Shown: positions 19,439 to 28,478 of the stretch, in pieces
Layout of the letters: every line of letters starts with the position of its first letter
Position numbering within the stretch: the stretch's first letter is position 1
DNA from: Serinibacter arcticus
GTDB lineage: Bacteria; Actinomycetota; Actinomycetes; Actinomycetales; Beutenbergiaceae
Direction of reading: 5' to 3'
Length of the DNA: 64,000 nt
Assembly: GCF_004786095.1 (NCBI RefSeq)
Contig: NZ_RHPJ01000003.1
Span: forward strand, 620,001-684,000
The notes under the pieces: model-generated
Told to the model about the DNA's origin: nothing
The model's input: only the letters and a program-made list of their open reading frames with translations
Databases searched by the model: none
Translations under genes and position numbers: made by a program

Positions 19439-19858
19439 ATGGCCACTCTCTTCGAGCGCATCATCGACCGCGAGATCCCCGCCCGCCGGGTGTGGGAGGA
19501 CCGCGAGTGCATCGCCTTCCTGACGATCTCCCCCGTCACCACCGGACACGTGCTGGTCGTGCCGCGCGTCGCCGTCGACCACTGGCTCGACGCCCCGGCG
19601 CCGCTGATGGCGCACCTGGTCGCGACGGCACGAACGATCGGCGCGGCCCAGCTGGCGGAGTTCGGCGGGGAGCGCTCCGGGCTCGTGGTGCAGGGGTACG
19701 GCGTGCCGCACCTGCACCTGCACGTGTTCCCGACGTCGGGACCCGAGGACTTCCGCGACCTCGAGGGCCGCGAGGCTGACGCGGCCGACCTCGACGACGC
19801 CGCCGCGCGGCTGCGCCACCGTCTGACCGCCGACGGCGCCGAGCACGTCAGCGACTGA
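19439..19858 (+). CDS. HIT family nucleotide-binding hydrolase
   Basis: 139 aa histidine-triad protein. Residues 1-20 (ATLFERIIDREIPARRVWED) are the standard HIT start, ISPVTTGHVLVVPRVAVDHWLD follows, and the triad HLHLHVFP is near residue 96-102 (HxHxHxx). The likely activity is hydrolysis of nucleoside phosphoramidates or dinucleoside polyphosphates; the physiological substrate is unknown. The ATG lies 7 nt after TAGGTT (19426-19431), so the mRNA is probably leaderless. It is divergent from the M23 gene and convergent with zapE. Confidence 0.9.
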   Translation: MATLFERIIDREIPARRVWEDRECIAFLTISPVTTGHVLVVPRVAVDHWLDAPAPLMAHLVATARTIGAAQLAEFGGERSGLVVQGYGVPHLHLHVFPTSGPEDFRDLEGREADAADLDDAAARLRHRLTADGAEHVSD

Positions 19859-19898
19859 ACCGCGGCGCCGTGGTGCGCCGTCGAGCGCCGGAGCGCCG

Positions 19899-20933
19899 CT
19901 AGGACGCGGCGCGCTCCCCCGGCAGCGGCAGCGCCGCGAGCGCACCCAGGCGTGACAGCGCGCGGTAGTACTTCTTGCGGTAGCCCTTGGTCAGCATCCG
20001 CTCGCTGACGATGTCGGCGACGCCGGCGCCCCCGAGCCGCACGGGCACGCCCCGGTCGTAGAGACGGTCGATGAGGACGACGAGCCGCAGCCCCACCATG
20101 TCGTCGTCCAGCTGGTCGACACCGGTCAGCGCGACGGCGTCGACCCCGTCGACGAGCCGGCCGTAGCGCGAGGGGTGGATGCGCGCGAGGTGCGCCATGA
20201 GCGGTCGCCAGGCGTCGAGCGAGACGACGGCGCCACCCGCCGTCGAGGCGTCGACGGCCTCGCGGACGGCGTCGTCGGTGTGCCCCGTGCTCTGCGGGCG
20301 GCCGGTGCGCTGGCGGTAGTCCTCGCCGTCGATGCGCATCACCGTGAAGCGCGCGGCCAGCGCCTGGATCTCGCGCAGGAAGTCCTCGGCCGCGAACCGG
20401 CCCTCCCCCAGCGCCTCGGGAAGCGTGTTGGACGTCGCGACGAGGCTGACGCCGGCGTCGGCCAGCTCGCGCAGCAGCCGCGACATCAGGACGGTGTCAC
20501 CGGGGTCGTCGAGCTCGAACTCGTCGATCGCCACGAGGGAGCGCGTGGAGAGCTCCTTGACGCACGGCGCGAACCCGAGCGCGCCGACCAGGTGGGTGTA
20601 CTCCACGAACGTCCCGTACGCGGAGCGCTCCGACCCGACGGCGTGCGCGAGCGACGCGAGCAGGTGCGTCTTGCCGACGCCGTAGCCGCCGTCCAGGTAG
20701 ATGCTCGGGGGCGGCGCGGCCTTGCGGAACAGGCTCTTGCGCGCCGGTCGGAGGAGCTGCTCGCCCAGGTCGCGCAGCGCCTGCTGCGCCTTGGCCTGCG
20801 AGGGGTGGGCCGGGTCGGGCACGTAGCTGTCGAAGCTGGCGCGGGCGAACTGCGGCGGCGGGACGAGTCCGGCCAGCAGCTCGGCCGCCGAGGTCTGCGG
20901 TTCACGGCCCGTGAGGGTGATCGGCTGCGGCAC
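19899..20933 (-). CDS. zapE: Cell division protein ZapE (AFG1-like ATPase)
   Basis: 344 aa AAA-type P-loop ATPase. Motifs: Walker A GGYGVGKTHLL (about 87-97), YTHLVGALGF, Walker B LVAIDEFELDDPGDT, SN sensor VATSNTLPEALGEGRF and RIDGEDYRQR. ZapE associates with the division ring in proteobacteria; the role in actinobacteria is inferred by family. GTG 20933 lies 7 nt after TAGGCT (20946-20941), again a leaderless arrangement, so the longer in-frame extension upstream is unlikely. Confidence 0.88.
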   Translation of the reverse strand: MPQPITLTGREPQTSAAELLAGLVPPPQFARASFDSYVPDPAHPSQAKAQQALRDLGEQLLRPARKSLFRKAAPPPSIYLDGGYGVGKTHLLASLAHAVGSERSAYGTFVEYTHLVGALGFAPCVKELSTRSLVAIDEFELDDPGDTVLMSRLLRELADAGVSLVATSNTLPEALGEGRFAAEDFLREIQALAARFTVMRIDGEDYRQRTGRPQSTGHTDDAVREAVDASTAGGAVVSLDAWRPLMAHLARIHPSRYGRLVDGVDAVALTGVDQLDDDMVGLRLVVLIDRLYDRGVPVRLGGAGVADIVSERMLTKGYRKKYYRALSRLGALAALPLPGERAAS

Positions 20934-21066
20934 GCGCGCAAGCCTACGCAGCGCGGGCGCGAGCACGGCACACCGTCCGGGACGGAGCGCACCCCGGATC
21001 CCGCGAGGCACCCGCGCACTAGGCTGGGACGGCCGTCCGTACGCCCGCCAGGAAGCAGGAGCTCCG

Positions 21067-21561
21067 ATGCCCCAGACCGTCATCATCCTCACCGAGGACG
21101 CGCTCGTGCCGAGCGACGTCGAGCAGATCCTGGGCCTCACGGCCGAGGCGGTGGACGTGTCCTACTCCGTGCTGGTGCCGACCGAGGCCGAGCAGAGCGT
21201 GGTCTCCGCCTTCCTGAACAACCTGTGGCTGCTCGACCTCAAGGAGGCGTGGGAGGACGTCACGGGCGCCAACGACGTCGACGAGACCACCGCGCGCCAG
21301 GCCGCGGCCGAGGCGCTGGGGGCCTCGGTGGGGGTGCTCGAGTCCGCGGGCGCCTCGGTGTCCTCCGCGACCGTGGCCGACGACCCGATCGAGGCCATGA
21401 AGGCCGAGCTCGCGGCCGGTGAGGTCGTGCAGGTCGTGGCCGTCACGCAGCCGCGCCCGGTCGAGGACACGTTCCACACCAACTGGGCCGACAAGGCGCA
21501 GGAGGCGCTCGGCGTGCCCGTGCTGCACTTCTACTCGGGGACCTCGTTCCTCGGGAACTGA
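21067..21561 (+). CDS. Conserved actinobacterial protein of unknown function
   Basis: 164 aa, acidic, no signal peptide and no membrane segment. It opens with a beta-strand-like TVIILTEDALVP and has an alternating hydrophobic pattern (VDVSYSVLVPTE...LLDLKEAWEDVTG). It ends with TFHTNWADKAQEALGVPVLHFYSGTSFLGN. The layout suggests a small alpha/beta fold, perhaps Usp- or Rossmann-like, but I see no nucleotide motif. ATG 21067 has the strong site AGGAG 5 nt upstream. A TAGGCT hexamer at 21020-21025 could serve as its -10. Function is not known to me. Confidence 0.65.
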   Translation: MPQTVIILTEDALVPSDVEQILGLTAEAVDVSYSVLVPTEAEQSVVSAFLNNLWLLDLKEAWEDVTGANDVDETTARQAAAEALGASVGVLESAGASVSSATVADDPIEAMKAELAAGEVVQVVAVTQPRPVEDTFHTNWADKAQEALGVPVLHFYSGTSFLGN

Positions 21562-21582
21562 GGCCTCGCGGGTGCGCGCCGC

Positions 21583-22845
21583 TCAGGCGCCCGGGTGGTA
21601 CCGCCGGAACTTGCGCACCTGGTTGACCATGGCGACGGCGATGAACAGCCAGCGCCGCGGGTTCCGCTCGGCCCGGTAGTACAGCGGGTTCGTGACGGCG
21701 CCGCGACGGCGGAGCGAGCGAACCCGGGCGCGCTCGCCGGGCGCGTAGCGGCGCACGATCGCGAGCGGGACGACGACGAACAGGTGCTCGCGGGTGCCGA
21801 GCTCCGGCTCGGAGCCGGCGGCACTCCCACCGGCGCCGGGCGAGACCCACCCCGCCACGTACATCCGCGCGACGTTGTAGCCCGACGCCGTCGGCGCGTA
21901 ACCGCTGCGGCCCACGCGGGGGTTGACCTCGAGCACGCGGTAGACGCCGTCGGCCCCGCGCATGAGGTCGACGTTGGCGAAGCCGCGCCACCCGAGATCG
22001 GCGAGCAGCAGCAGCACGTCCTCGATCGCGGTCCGGGCCACGGCGTCGACGCTCGCGTCCGCCGTCACCTGGGCGACGGAGTTGCCGAGCGCGCTCGGCG
22101 TGTGCTCCTCCAGCAGCACGCGTCCGAGCTGGGCGAACCGGACGGAGCCGTCGGCGTCGACCATCACGTTGACCGCAGCCATCGAGGCGTCGCCGCCGGG
22201 CAGCTCCTCCTGGACCAGCAGCTCACCGGCGAACCCGGTCGCGGCGATCCGACCCACCAGGTCGGCGAGCTCCACCGCGTCGGCCACGCGGTGGACCTTG
22301 GCCTTCCCGGCGTACGTCACGTCGTGCGCGAGCGTCGTCGAGGCGAACTTGGCGATCGCGGGGTACGGCGCATCCGCCGGCAGGGCGGGCTGCTCGCCGT
22401 CGCCCGCCAGCGCGACCACGCGCGTGCGGGGGTGGGGGATGCCGAGGCGCTCGCACGCGGCCATCACCACGGCCTTGTCCCCCACGGCGGCGACGACGTC
22501 GGCGTCGGCGTAGGGCACGACGACGTCCGGCAGCTCCGCGCGCACCGCGACGGCGACGCCCACGAGCCAGTCGGCGCTCGCGAGCAGCACGTGGGTCCGG
22601 TCCGGCTCCTCCGCGACGATCGCGCGCAGCAGCGGGACGAGCCGAGCGGCCGACATCGAGTCGTCGGCGCCGCCCACGACCCGCAGGTCCACGATCCGGG
22701 AGTCGCGCACGGGCCACGTGGCCGCACCGGCGACCACGACGCTCGTCACGCCGTACGCCTCGTGGAACGCGCGCGCCGTCGCGTAGGCACCGATGTCACC
22801 GCCCAGGACGATCGGGCGCGGGCGGGGGGCGGGGGGACGCGACAC
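21583..22845 (-). CDS. ATP-grasp carboxylate-amine ligase, probable D-amino-acid ligase of the peptidoglycan cross-bridge
   Basis: 420 aa. The opening PIVLGGDIGAYATARAFHEAYG, VVPYADADV in the middle, and GFANVDLMRGADGVYRVLEVNPRVGRSGY parallel the Enterococcus D-aspartate ligase (Aslfm) as I remember it. The ATP-grasp metal-binding E-x-N-x-R is at EVNPRVGR (about 308). Members add D-Asp or D-Glu to the side chain of the stem-peptide diamino acid. Cellulomonadaceae have A4-beta peptidoglycan with L-Orn-D-Glu or L-Orn-D-Asp bridges, so this is a good candidate for that step. Substrate is inferred, fold is firm. It is divergent from the DUF3000 gene. Confidence 0.72.
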   Translation of the reverse strand: MSRPPAPRPRPIVLGGDIGAYATARAFHEAYGVTSVVVAGAATWPVRDSRIVDLRVVGGADDSMSAARLVPLLRAIVAEEPDRTHVLLASADWLVGVAVAVRAELPDVVVPYADADVVAAVGDKAVVMAACERLGIPHPRTRVVALAGDGEQPALPADAPYPAIAKFASTTLAHDVTYAGKAKVHRVADAVELADLVGRIAATGFAGELLVQEELPGGDASMAAVNVMVDADGSVRFAQLGRVLLEEHTPSALGNSVAQVTADASVDAVARTAIEDVLLLLADLGWRGFANVDLMRGADGVYRVLEVNPRVGRSGYAPTASGYNVARMYVAGWVSPGAGGSAAGSEPELGTREHLFVVVPLAIVRRYAPGERARVRSLRRRGAVTNPLYYRAERNPRRWLFIAVAMVNQVRKFRRYHPGA

Positions 22846-22933
22846 GGTCGACCTTTCGGACGGGGAGAATGCGGATGGCAGTCTACGGCGTGGCCTCGCG
22901 GCCCGACGGGGGCCGTCCGCCTAGCCTGGGGGC

Positions 22934-23521
22934 GTGCCGGAGATGGACTCGCCCCCGATGCCGCAGGAGTTCACCGCGGCCCTGCTCAGCCTGCGCGGGC
23001 ACACGTGGCGACCCGAGGTGCGCCTCGAGGAGGTGCCGCCTCCCACGCGCATCGCGCCGTGGGCCCTCGCGCTGACCGCCGAGATCAACCCGACCGACGA
23101 CCCCGACGACATGCTGGCCAACGGCCGGTTCGTCGTGCTCCACGACCCCGAGGGTCAGGACGCCTGGAACGGCACGTTCCGCGTCGTCGTCCTGATGCGC
23201 GCGCAGCTCGAGCACGAGATGGGCGCCGACCCGCTGCTGGGGGAGGTCGGCTGGACCTGGCTGACGGACTCGCTGCGCGACGCCGGCGCCGAGTACCACT
23301 CGCTCTCCGGCACCGTCACCCGTGTGCTGTCGGAGACCTTCGGCGGCCTGGAGGTGCGCGGGCAGGAGGTCGAGATCGAGATCAGGGCCTCCTGGAGCCC
23401 GACCACCCCGGCGATGGGCGAGCACCTGCGCGCCTGGGTCGCCGCGACCGCCTGGGCGGGCGGACTGCCGCCCCTGCCCGAGAACGTGACGGCGCTGACC
23501 CCGCGCCGCCCGAGGAGCTGA
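22934..23521 (+). CDS. DUF3000 family protein
   Basis: 195 aa actinobacterial protein, recognised by the sequence order PQEFTAALLSLRG...RPEVRLEEVPPPTRIAPWALALTAEI, ANGRFVVLHDPEGQDAWNGTFRVVV and MGADPLLGEVGWTWLTDSL. No catalytic motif is evident and the function is unknown. GTG 22934 lies 6 nt after TAGCCT (22922-22927). It is separated from the RNase D gene by only 3 nt; this DUF3000-rnd pairing is conserved in actinobacteria. Confidence 0.85.
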   Translation: MPEMDSPPMPQEFTAALLSLRGHTWRPEVRLEEVPPPTRIAPWALALTAEINPTDDPDDMLANGRFVVLHDPEGQDAWNGTFRVVVLMRAQLEHEMGADPLLGEVGWTWLTDSLRDAGAEYHSLSGTVTRVLSETFGGLEVRGQEVEIEIRASWSPTTPAMGEHLRAWVAATAWAGGLPPLPENVTALTPRRPRS

Positions 23522-23524
23522 TCC

Positions 23525-24811
23525 GTGCCTGTCGACAACCGCGACGCCGTCGAGCCCGAGCTCGACCCGACCGACGCCACCGCCGCAGCGTCCCCCGAAC
23601 CCGTCCCCCTGGTGGAGCCGCGTGACGGCGTCCCCGAGATCCTCACCACCCCCGAGGGCCTGGCCGACTACGTCGGCAGGCTCGCCGCCGGCACCGGTCC
23701 GGTCGCCGTCGACGCCGAACGAGCCTCGGGCTTCCGGTTCGGCCAGCGCGCCTACCTCGTGCAGATCCGCCGCGAGGGCGCCGGGACCGCGCTGATCGAC
23801 CCGATCGCGCTGCCCGACCTGAGCTCGGTGGACGAGGCGCTGCGCGGCGCGGAGTGGGTGCTGCACGCAGCCAACCAGGACCTCGCGTGCCTCGCCGAGG
23901 TCGGCATGACGCCGGACGCGCTGTTCGACACCGAACTCGCGGGCCGTCTCCTGGGGCGCGAGCGCGTCGGCCTCGGAGCGATCGTCGCGGCGGAGCTCGG
24001 GTACACCCTGGCCAAGGAGCACTCCGCGGCCGACTGGTCCACGCGCCCGCTGCCGCCCGAGTGGCTGCGGTACGCGGCGCTCGACGTCGAGGTGCTGGTC
24101 GACCTGCGGGACGCGCTCGCCGCCGACCTGGTCCGCCAGGGCAAGGACGACTGGGCGCACCAGGAGTTCGAGGCGGTCAGGCTCGCGCCGCCGCCGCCCC
24201 CGCGGGTCGACCCGTGGCGCCGGACCACCGGGATCCCGGCCGTGCGCGACACGCGTCGGCTCGCCGTCGTGCGCGAGATGTGGCTCGAGCGCGACGCCAC
24301 GGCCCGCGACCGCGACATCGCCCCCGGCCGCGTGCTGCCCGATCGCGCGATCGTCGCCGCCGCGCAGGCGCTCCCTCGCACCCGCGCCGCGCTGGCCGAG
24401 CTGCCCGAGTTCAGCGGCCGCGGCACCCGCCGCCGGCTCGACCGCTGGTGGGGCGCGATCGCCCGCGTGCACGAGATGGCCGAGTCCGACCTTCCCCCGC
24501 GCCGTGCACCCGGGGGCGACACGATGCCGGCGCCGCGCGGCTGGTCCGAGCGCCACCCCGAGGCCGCCGAGCGGCTGCGCGCCGTCCGAGCGACGATGCG
24601 GCTGCTCGCGATCGACCAGGGCACGCCGCAGGAGAACCTGCTCTCGCCCGACCTGCAGCGCCGGCTGGCGTGGGACCCGCCCGCACCGCGGGTCGACGCC
24701 GTGACCGCTCGCCTGCTCGACGGCGGCGCGCGGCCCTGGCAGGCCGCGCTCGCGGCCCCCGTGCTCGCCGGGGCGCTCAGCAACCCGAGGGCCGTGCCCG
24801 ACGTCGCCTGA
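23525..24811 (+). CDS. rnd: Ribonuclease D-like 3'-5' exonuclease with HRDC domain
   Basis: 428 aa. The DEDD exonuclease motifs are VAVDAERASGF (Exo I, about 60), HAANQDLACL (Exo II) and YAALDVEVL (Exo III, YxxxD). An HRDC region follows: IAPGRVLPDRAIVAAAQALP and GRGTRRRLDRWW. The family trims tRNA and stable RNA 3' ends. The GTG is 3 nt after the DUF3000 stop, so it is cotranscribed. The Pro-rich linker PPPPPRVDPW and a C-terminal extension are typical of actinobacterial members. Confidence 0.9.
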   Translation: MPVDNRDAVEPELDPTDATAAASPEPVPLVEPRDGVPEILTTPEGLADYVGRLAAGTGPVAVDAERASGFRFGQRAYLVQIRREGAGTALIDPIALPDLSSVDEALRGAEWVLHAANQDLACLAEVGMTPDALFDTELAGRLLGRERVGLGAIVAAELGYTLAKEHSAADWSTRPLPPEWLRYAALDVEVLVDLRDALAADLVRQGKDDWAHQEFEAVRLAPPPPPRVDPWRRTTGIPAVRDTRRLAVVREMWLERDATARDRDIAPGRVLPDRAIVAAAQALPRTRAALAELPEFSGRGTRRRLDRWWGAIARVHEMAESDLPPRRAPGGDTMPAPRGWSERHPEAAERLRAVRATMRLLAIDQGTPQENLLSPDLQRRLAWDPPAPRVDAVTARLLDGGARPWQAALAAPVLAGALSNPRAVPDVA

Positions 24812-24906
24812 AGTGTCGCGGACGGCGAGTCTCAGGTAGTCCGGTATCGTCGACGGCGACACAGCCGTCGAGCCGCCGACCCCCTGGCGGCGCAGGAGGT
24901 ACCACC

Positions 24907-26172
24907 GTGACCCACCCGTCCCCCGCCGCCCCCGGCATGCTCGGCCGCCGCGTCGTCTTCGTCGACGGCGCCCGCACCCCGTTCGGACGGGCCAGGCCCG
25001 ACGGCCTCTTCGCCCACTCCCGCGCGGACGACCTCGCCGTCGTCGTGATCCGGGAGCTGCTGCGCCGCAACCCCGACCTGCCGCCGCACCTCGTGGGCGA
25101 GGTCGCGCTGGCGGCCACGTCCCAGGTCGGCGACCAGGGGCTCACGCTGGGCCGCACCGTGGCGCTGCTCGCGGGACTGCCGCAGCAGGTGCCCGGCTAC
25201 GCGATCGACCGGATGTGCGCCGGCGCTATGACCGCGACCACGCAGGTGGCCGCGCAGATCGCCGTCGGCTCGATCGACGTCGCGATCGCCGGTGGCGTCG
25301 AGCACATGGGCCACCACCCGCTCGGTGCCGGCGCCGACCCCAACCCCCGGTTCGTCGCCGAGAAGCTCGTCGACGCCGACGCCCTGGTGATGGGGGCCAC
25401 GGCCGAGAACCTGCACGACCGCTATCCGGCGCTGACGCGCGAGCGGGCGGACGCGTACGGCGTCGCGAGCCAGCGGCGCTACGAGGCCGCGCGGCTCGCG
25501 GGCCGCATCGACGCCGACATCGTGCCCGTGGCGGTGCGCGACCCCGAACGCGGCTGGGGTCTCGCGACCGCCGACGAGCCGCCGCGGCCCGGCACGTCGT
25601 TGGCGGACATCGCCGACCTTCCCACCCCGTTCCGGCCTGGCGGTCGGGTGACGGCCGCGACGTCGTCGCCGCTCACCGACGGTGCGACGGCGTGCCTGCT
25701 CGCCGCCGAGGACGTCGCGCTGCAGCTCGGCCTCGCCCCGAGGATGCGCATGCTGAGCTTCGCCTACGCCGGGGTCGACCCCGCCGTCATGGGTGTGGGC
25801 CCGGTCCCGGCCACGCACCGGGCGCTGCACCAGGCGGGCCTGACGATCGAGGACATCGACGCGATCGAGGTCAACGAGGCCTTCGCCGTGCAGGTGCTCG
25901 CGCTCCTGGACGAGCTCGGCATCCCCGACGACGCTCCGTCGGTCAACCCGGACGGCGGCGCGATCGCCGTCGGCCACCCCCTCGCCGCGTCCGGCGTACG
26001 CCTGATGGTGCAGCTCGCGCGCCGGTTCGAGGCCGATCCGAGCCTGCGGTACGGGCTGACCACGATGTGCGTGGGGCTCGGGCAGGGCGGCACGGTGGTG
26101 TGGGAGAACCCCCACCACCCCGACTACGGCCAGAGCGGTCCCACCACCACCGAGACGGAGACCGACCGATGA
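24907..26172 (+). CDS. fadA: Acetyl-CoA acyltransferase (thiolase), beta-oxidation
   Basis: 421 aa thiolase that cleaves 3-ketoacyl-CoA. VFVDGARTPFGR starts the fold; the nucleophile Cys is in DRMCAGAMTA (about 98); NEAFAVQ, GHPLAASG (His) and TMCVGLGQG (second Cys) complete the site. The more usual CASGMQA and GHPLGASG are slightly altered here. GTG 24907 follows a very strong site (AGGAGGT, 6 nt spacing). TATCGT at 24845-24850 is a possible -10. The ATGA overlap with fadB shows one operon encoding both beta-oxidation subunits. Confidence 0.93.
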   Translation: MTHPSPAAPGMLGRRVVFVDGARTPFGRARPDGLFAHSRADDLAVVVIRELLRRNPDLPPHLVGEVALAATSQVGDQGLTLGRTVALLAGLPQQVPGYAIDRMCAGAMTATTQVAAQIAVGSIDVAIAGGVEHMGHHPLGAGADPNPRFVAEKLVDADALVMGATAENLHDRYPALTRERADAYGVASQRRYEAARLAGRIDADIVPVAVRDPERGWGLATADEPPRPGTSLADIADLPTPFRPGGRVTAATSSPLTDGATACLLAAEDVALQLGLAPRMRMLSFAYAGVDPAVMGVGPVPATHRALHQAGLTIEDIDAIEVNEAFAVQVLALLDELGIPDDAPSVNPDGGAIAVGHPLAASGVRLMVQLARRFEADPSLRYGLTTMCVGLGQGGTVVWENPHHPDYGQSGPTTTETETDR

Positions 26173-28307
26173 GCACCACGCGCGTCCTCGTCCGCGACGT
26201 CGAGCTGCCCACCGCCACCGCGCACCGCGGCGGCGGCACTCTCGCGCTCCTCACGCTCGACAACGGAGCCGACCACCGCACCCCCAGCACGCTCGGACCG
26301 GAGACGATCGCCGAGCTCACCGGGGTGCTGCTCGCCCAGCGCGAGCGGGCAGCGGCGGGCGAGATCGTCGCCGTCGCCGTCACGGGCAAGCCCTACGTCC
26401 TCGCGGCCGGCGCCGACCTCAAGCGGGTCAGCCAGGTCGCCTCGCGCGAGCAGGCGCTCGACCTGGGGCGGGGCGGCCACGAGGCGTACGCCCTGCTGGC
26501 CGACCTCGGGGTGCCGTCGTTCGCGTTCGTCAACGGTGTCGCCCTCGGCGGCGGGCTCGAGCTGACGCTCAGCTGCACCTACCGCACCGTGTCCGGCAGC
26601 GTGCACGCTCTCGGACTGCCCGAGACCTCGCTCGGCCTCGTCCCCGGCTGGGGCGGCGCCTACCTGCTGCCGCGCCTGATCGGGATCGAGGCCGCGGTCG
26701 ACGTCGTGCTGCGTCGTCCTGCGGCGAACAAGCCGCTGAGCGCGCACGACGCCGCGATCCTCGACCTCGTCGACCGCGTGCTCGACCCTGCCGACTTCCT
26801 CGAGCAGTCGATCGCGTGGGCCGCCGCGGTGCTCCGCGGCGAGGTCACCGTTCCGCGCCGCGAGCTGGACTCGCTCCAGGAGTGGGACGCCGTGGTGGCG
26901 GGGGCGCGCGAGCACCTCGACGCCGTCGTCGGCACGTCGCGCCCGGCGCCGCACCGGGCGCTGGAGCTGATGGCCGCGGCGCGCACGGCCACGCAGGAGG
27001 AGGCCTACGCGGCCGAGGACGAGGCGCTGGCCGACCTGATCATGACCGACGAGATGCGCGCGAGCGTCTACGCGTTCGGCCTCGTCACCGGCGCGAAGCG
27101 ACCCGTCGGCGCACCCGACGCCGCCCTCGCCCGCAAGGTGCGCCGGGTCGGCATCGTGGGTGCCGGTCTGATGGCCGCGCAGATCGCGCTGCTCGTCTCG
27201 CGCCGGCTGAAGGTGCCCGTCGTGATGCGTGACCTCGACGACGAGCGGGTGGCCGCAGGGATCGGTCACGTCGCCTCCGAGGTCGAGAAGGCGGTGCGCC
27301 GCGGCCGGTTGACGCCCGACGCCGCGAGCCGCGTGCTCGGCAGCGTCACCGGGACGACCGACCTGTCCGAGCTCGCCGGGTGCGACCTGGTGATCGAGGC
27401 CGTCACCGAGCGCCTCGACCTCAAGAAGCGCGTGTTCGCCGAGCTCGAGGACGTGATCGACGCCGAGGCCGTGCTCGCGACCAACACCTCGGCGCTGTCC
27501 GTCACCGCGATGGCGGCGGACCTGCGCCACCCGGAGCGCGTCGTCGGGCTGCACTTCTTCAACCCGGTCGCGGCCATGCCGCTGGTGGAGGTCATCCGGG
27601 CGGGGAAGACCGACGAGGCGACGTACGCGACGGCGTTCGCGGTGACGAAGGCCCTCGGCAAGAGCGCCGTCGCGTCCGCCGACCGCCCGGGCTTCATCGT
27701 CAACCGGCTGCTGGTCCTGCTGATGGGCCGAATCGTCGGCGCAGTCGAGGGTGGCACCCCGGTCGCCGTCGCCGACCGGGCGTGCGACGTGCTCGGGCTG
27801 CCGATGCCGCCCTTCCAGCTGTTCGACCTCGTGGGTCCCGCCGTCGGGCTGCACGTCCTGACGTCGCTGCGCGAGGAGCTCGGGGACGCGTTCCCGCACT
27901 CCCCCGGGCTCGAGCGGATCGTCGCCGAGCGGACGCCGCTCGTCGGTCCGCCCGCGGCGCCGGGGCGGCCGCGGCGCGTGCTGCCCGAGGTCCAGGACGT
28001 CTTCGACACGGCGCGGGGTGACGGCGGTGCCGGCGGTGCTGGTGCGGTCGGATCGGGTGAGCCGCTGGACGAGGCGGGCGTGCTCGACGACGTCCTGACG
28101 GCGCTGACGCGCGAGATCCGGCTGATGCTCGACGAGGGCGTGGTCCAGACCCCGAGCCAGATCGACACCGCGATGATCCTGGGCGCCGGCTGGCCCTTCC
28201 ACCTCGGTGGCATCACGCCGTACCTCGACCGGACGGGCTACTCCGAGCGCGTCGCCGGGCAGCGGTTCCTGCCGCGCGGCGTCGCGGACGTGCCGCCGGC
28301 CGGCTGA
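26169..28307 (+). CDS. fadB: Multifunctional fatty-acid oxidation protein: enoyl-CoA hydratase / 3-hydroxyacyl-CoA dehydrogenase
   Basis: 712 aa, the usual FadB/FadJ length. The N-terminal crotonase domain (1-280) has AGADLKRVSQ as oxyanion region, and the two catalytic Glu in GGGLELTLSC and GLPETSLGLVPGWGG. The NAD-binding dehydrogenase part starts at RRVGIVGAGLMAAQIA (about 323), where the common GxMG reads AGLMAA. VIEAVTERLDLKK, TNTSALS, GLHFFNPVAAMPLVEVI (catalytic His) and GFIVNRLL follow. The C-terminal domain ends PFHLGGITPYLDRTGY. A Gly/Ala-rich linker near 625 is not conserved. It is translationally coupled to fadA. Confidence 0.94.
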   Translation: MSTTRVLVRDVELPTATAHRGGGTLALLTLDNGADHRTPSTLGPETIAELTGVLLAQRERAAAGEIVAVAVTGKPYVLAAGADLKRVSQVASREQALDLGRGGHEAYALLADLGVPSFAFVNGVALGGGLELTLSCTYRTVSGSVHALGLPETSLGLVPGWGGAYLLPRLIGIEAAVDVVLRRPAANKPLSAHDAAILDLVDRVLDPADFLEQSIAWAAAVLRGEVTVPRRELDSLQEWDAVVAGAREHLDAVVGTSRPAPHRALELMAAARTATQEEAYAAEDEALADLIMTDEMRASVYAFGLVTGAKRPVGAPDAALARKVRRVGIVGAGLMAAQIALLVSRRLKVPVVMRDLDDERVAAGIGHVASEVEKAVRRGRLTPDAASRVLGSVTGTTDLSELAGCDLVIEAVTERLDLKKRVFAELEDVIDAEAVLATNTSALSVTAMAADLRHPERVVGLHFFNPVAAMPLVEVIRAGKTDEATYATAFAVTKALGKSAVASADRPGFIVNRLLVLLMGRIVGAVEGGTPVAVADRACDVLGLPMPPFQLFDLVGPAVGLHVLTSLREELGDAFPHSPGLERIVAERTPLVGPPAAPGRPRRVLPEVQDVFDTARGDGGAGGAGAVGSGEPLDEAGVLDDVLTALTREIRLMLDEGVVQTPSQIDTAMILGAGWPFHLGGITPYLDRTGYSERVAGQRFLPRGVADVPPAG

Positions 28308-28320
28308 TCGCGGTTGCGCG

Positions 28321-28428
28321 GCGCGGTGACCGTCACGTCTCGTCCGGTCGACCGCCGGGCTGCGCGGTGACCGTCACGTCCGACCCGGATGGCCGAGGCC
28401 GACCGGATCGGACGTGACAGCCACGCGC
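28321..28428. repeat. 19-bp direct repeat plus inverted repeat after fadB
   Basis: GCGCGGTGACCGTCACGTC occurs identically at 28321-28339 and 28362-28380 (41-bp period). A third, inverted and imperfect copy lies at 28411-28428. 28373-28383 and 28408-28418 are perfectly complementary (11 bp) and could form the fadB terminator. The spacing and repetition are unusual for a plain terminator. Confidence 0.6.
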
Positions 28429-28478
28429 AGGGGTCTCGGTGGGTCGAGCGAACAGCACGGGTTCGGCATGCTGACCCG

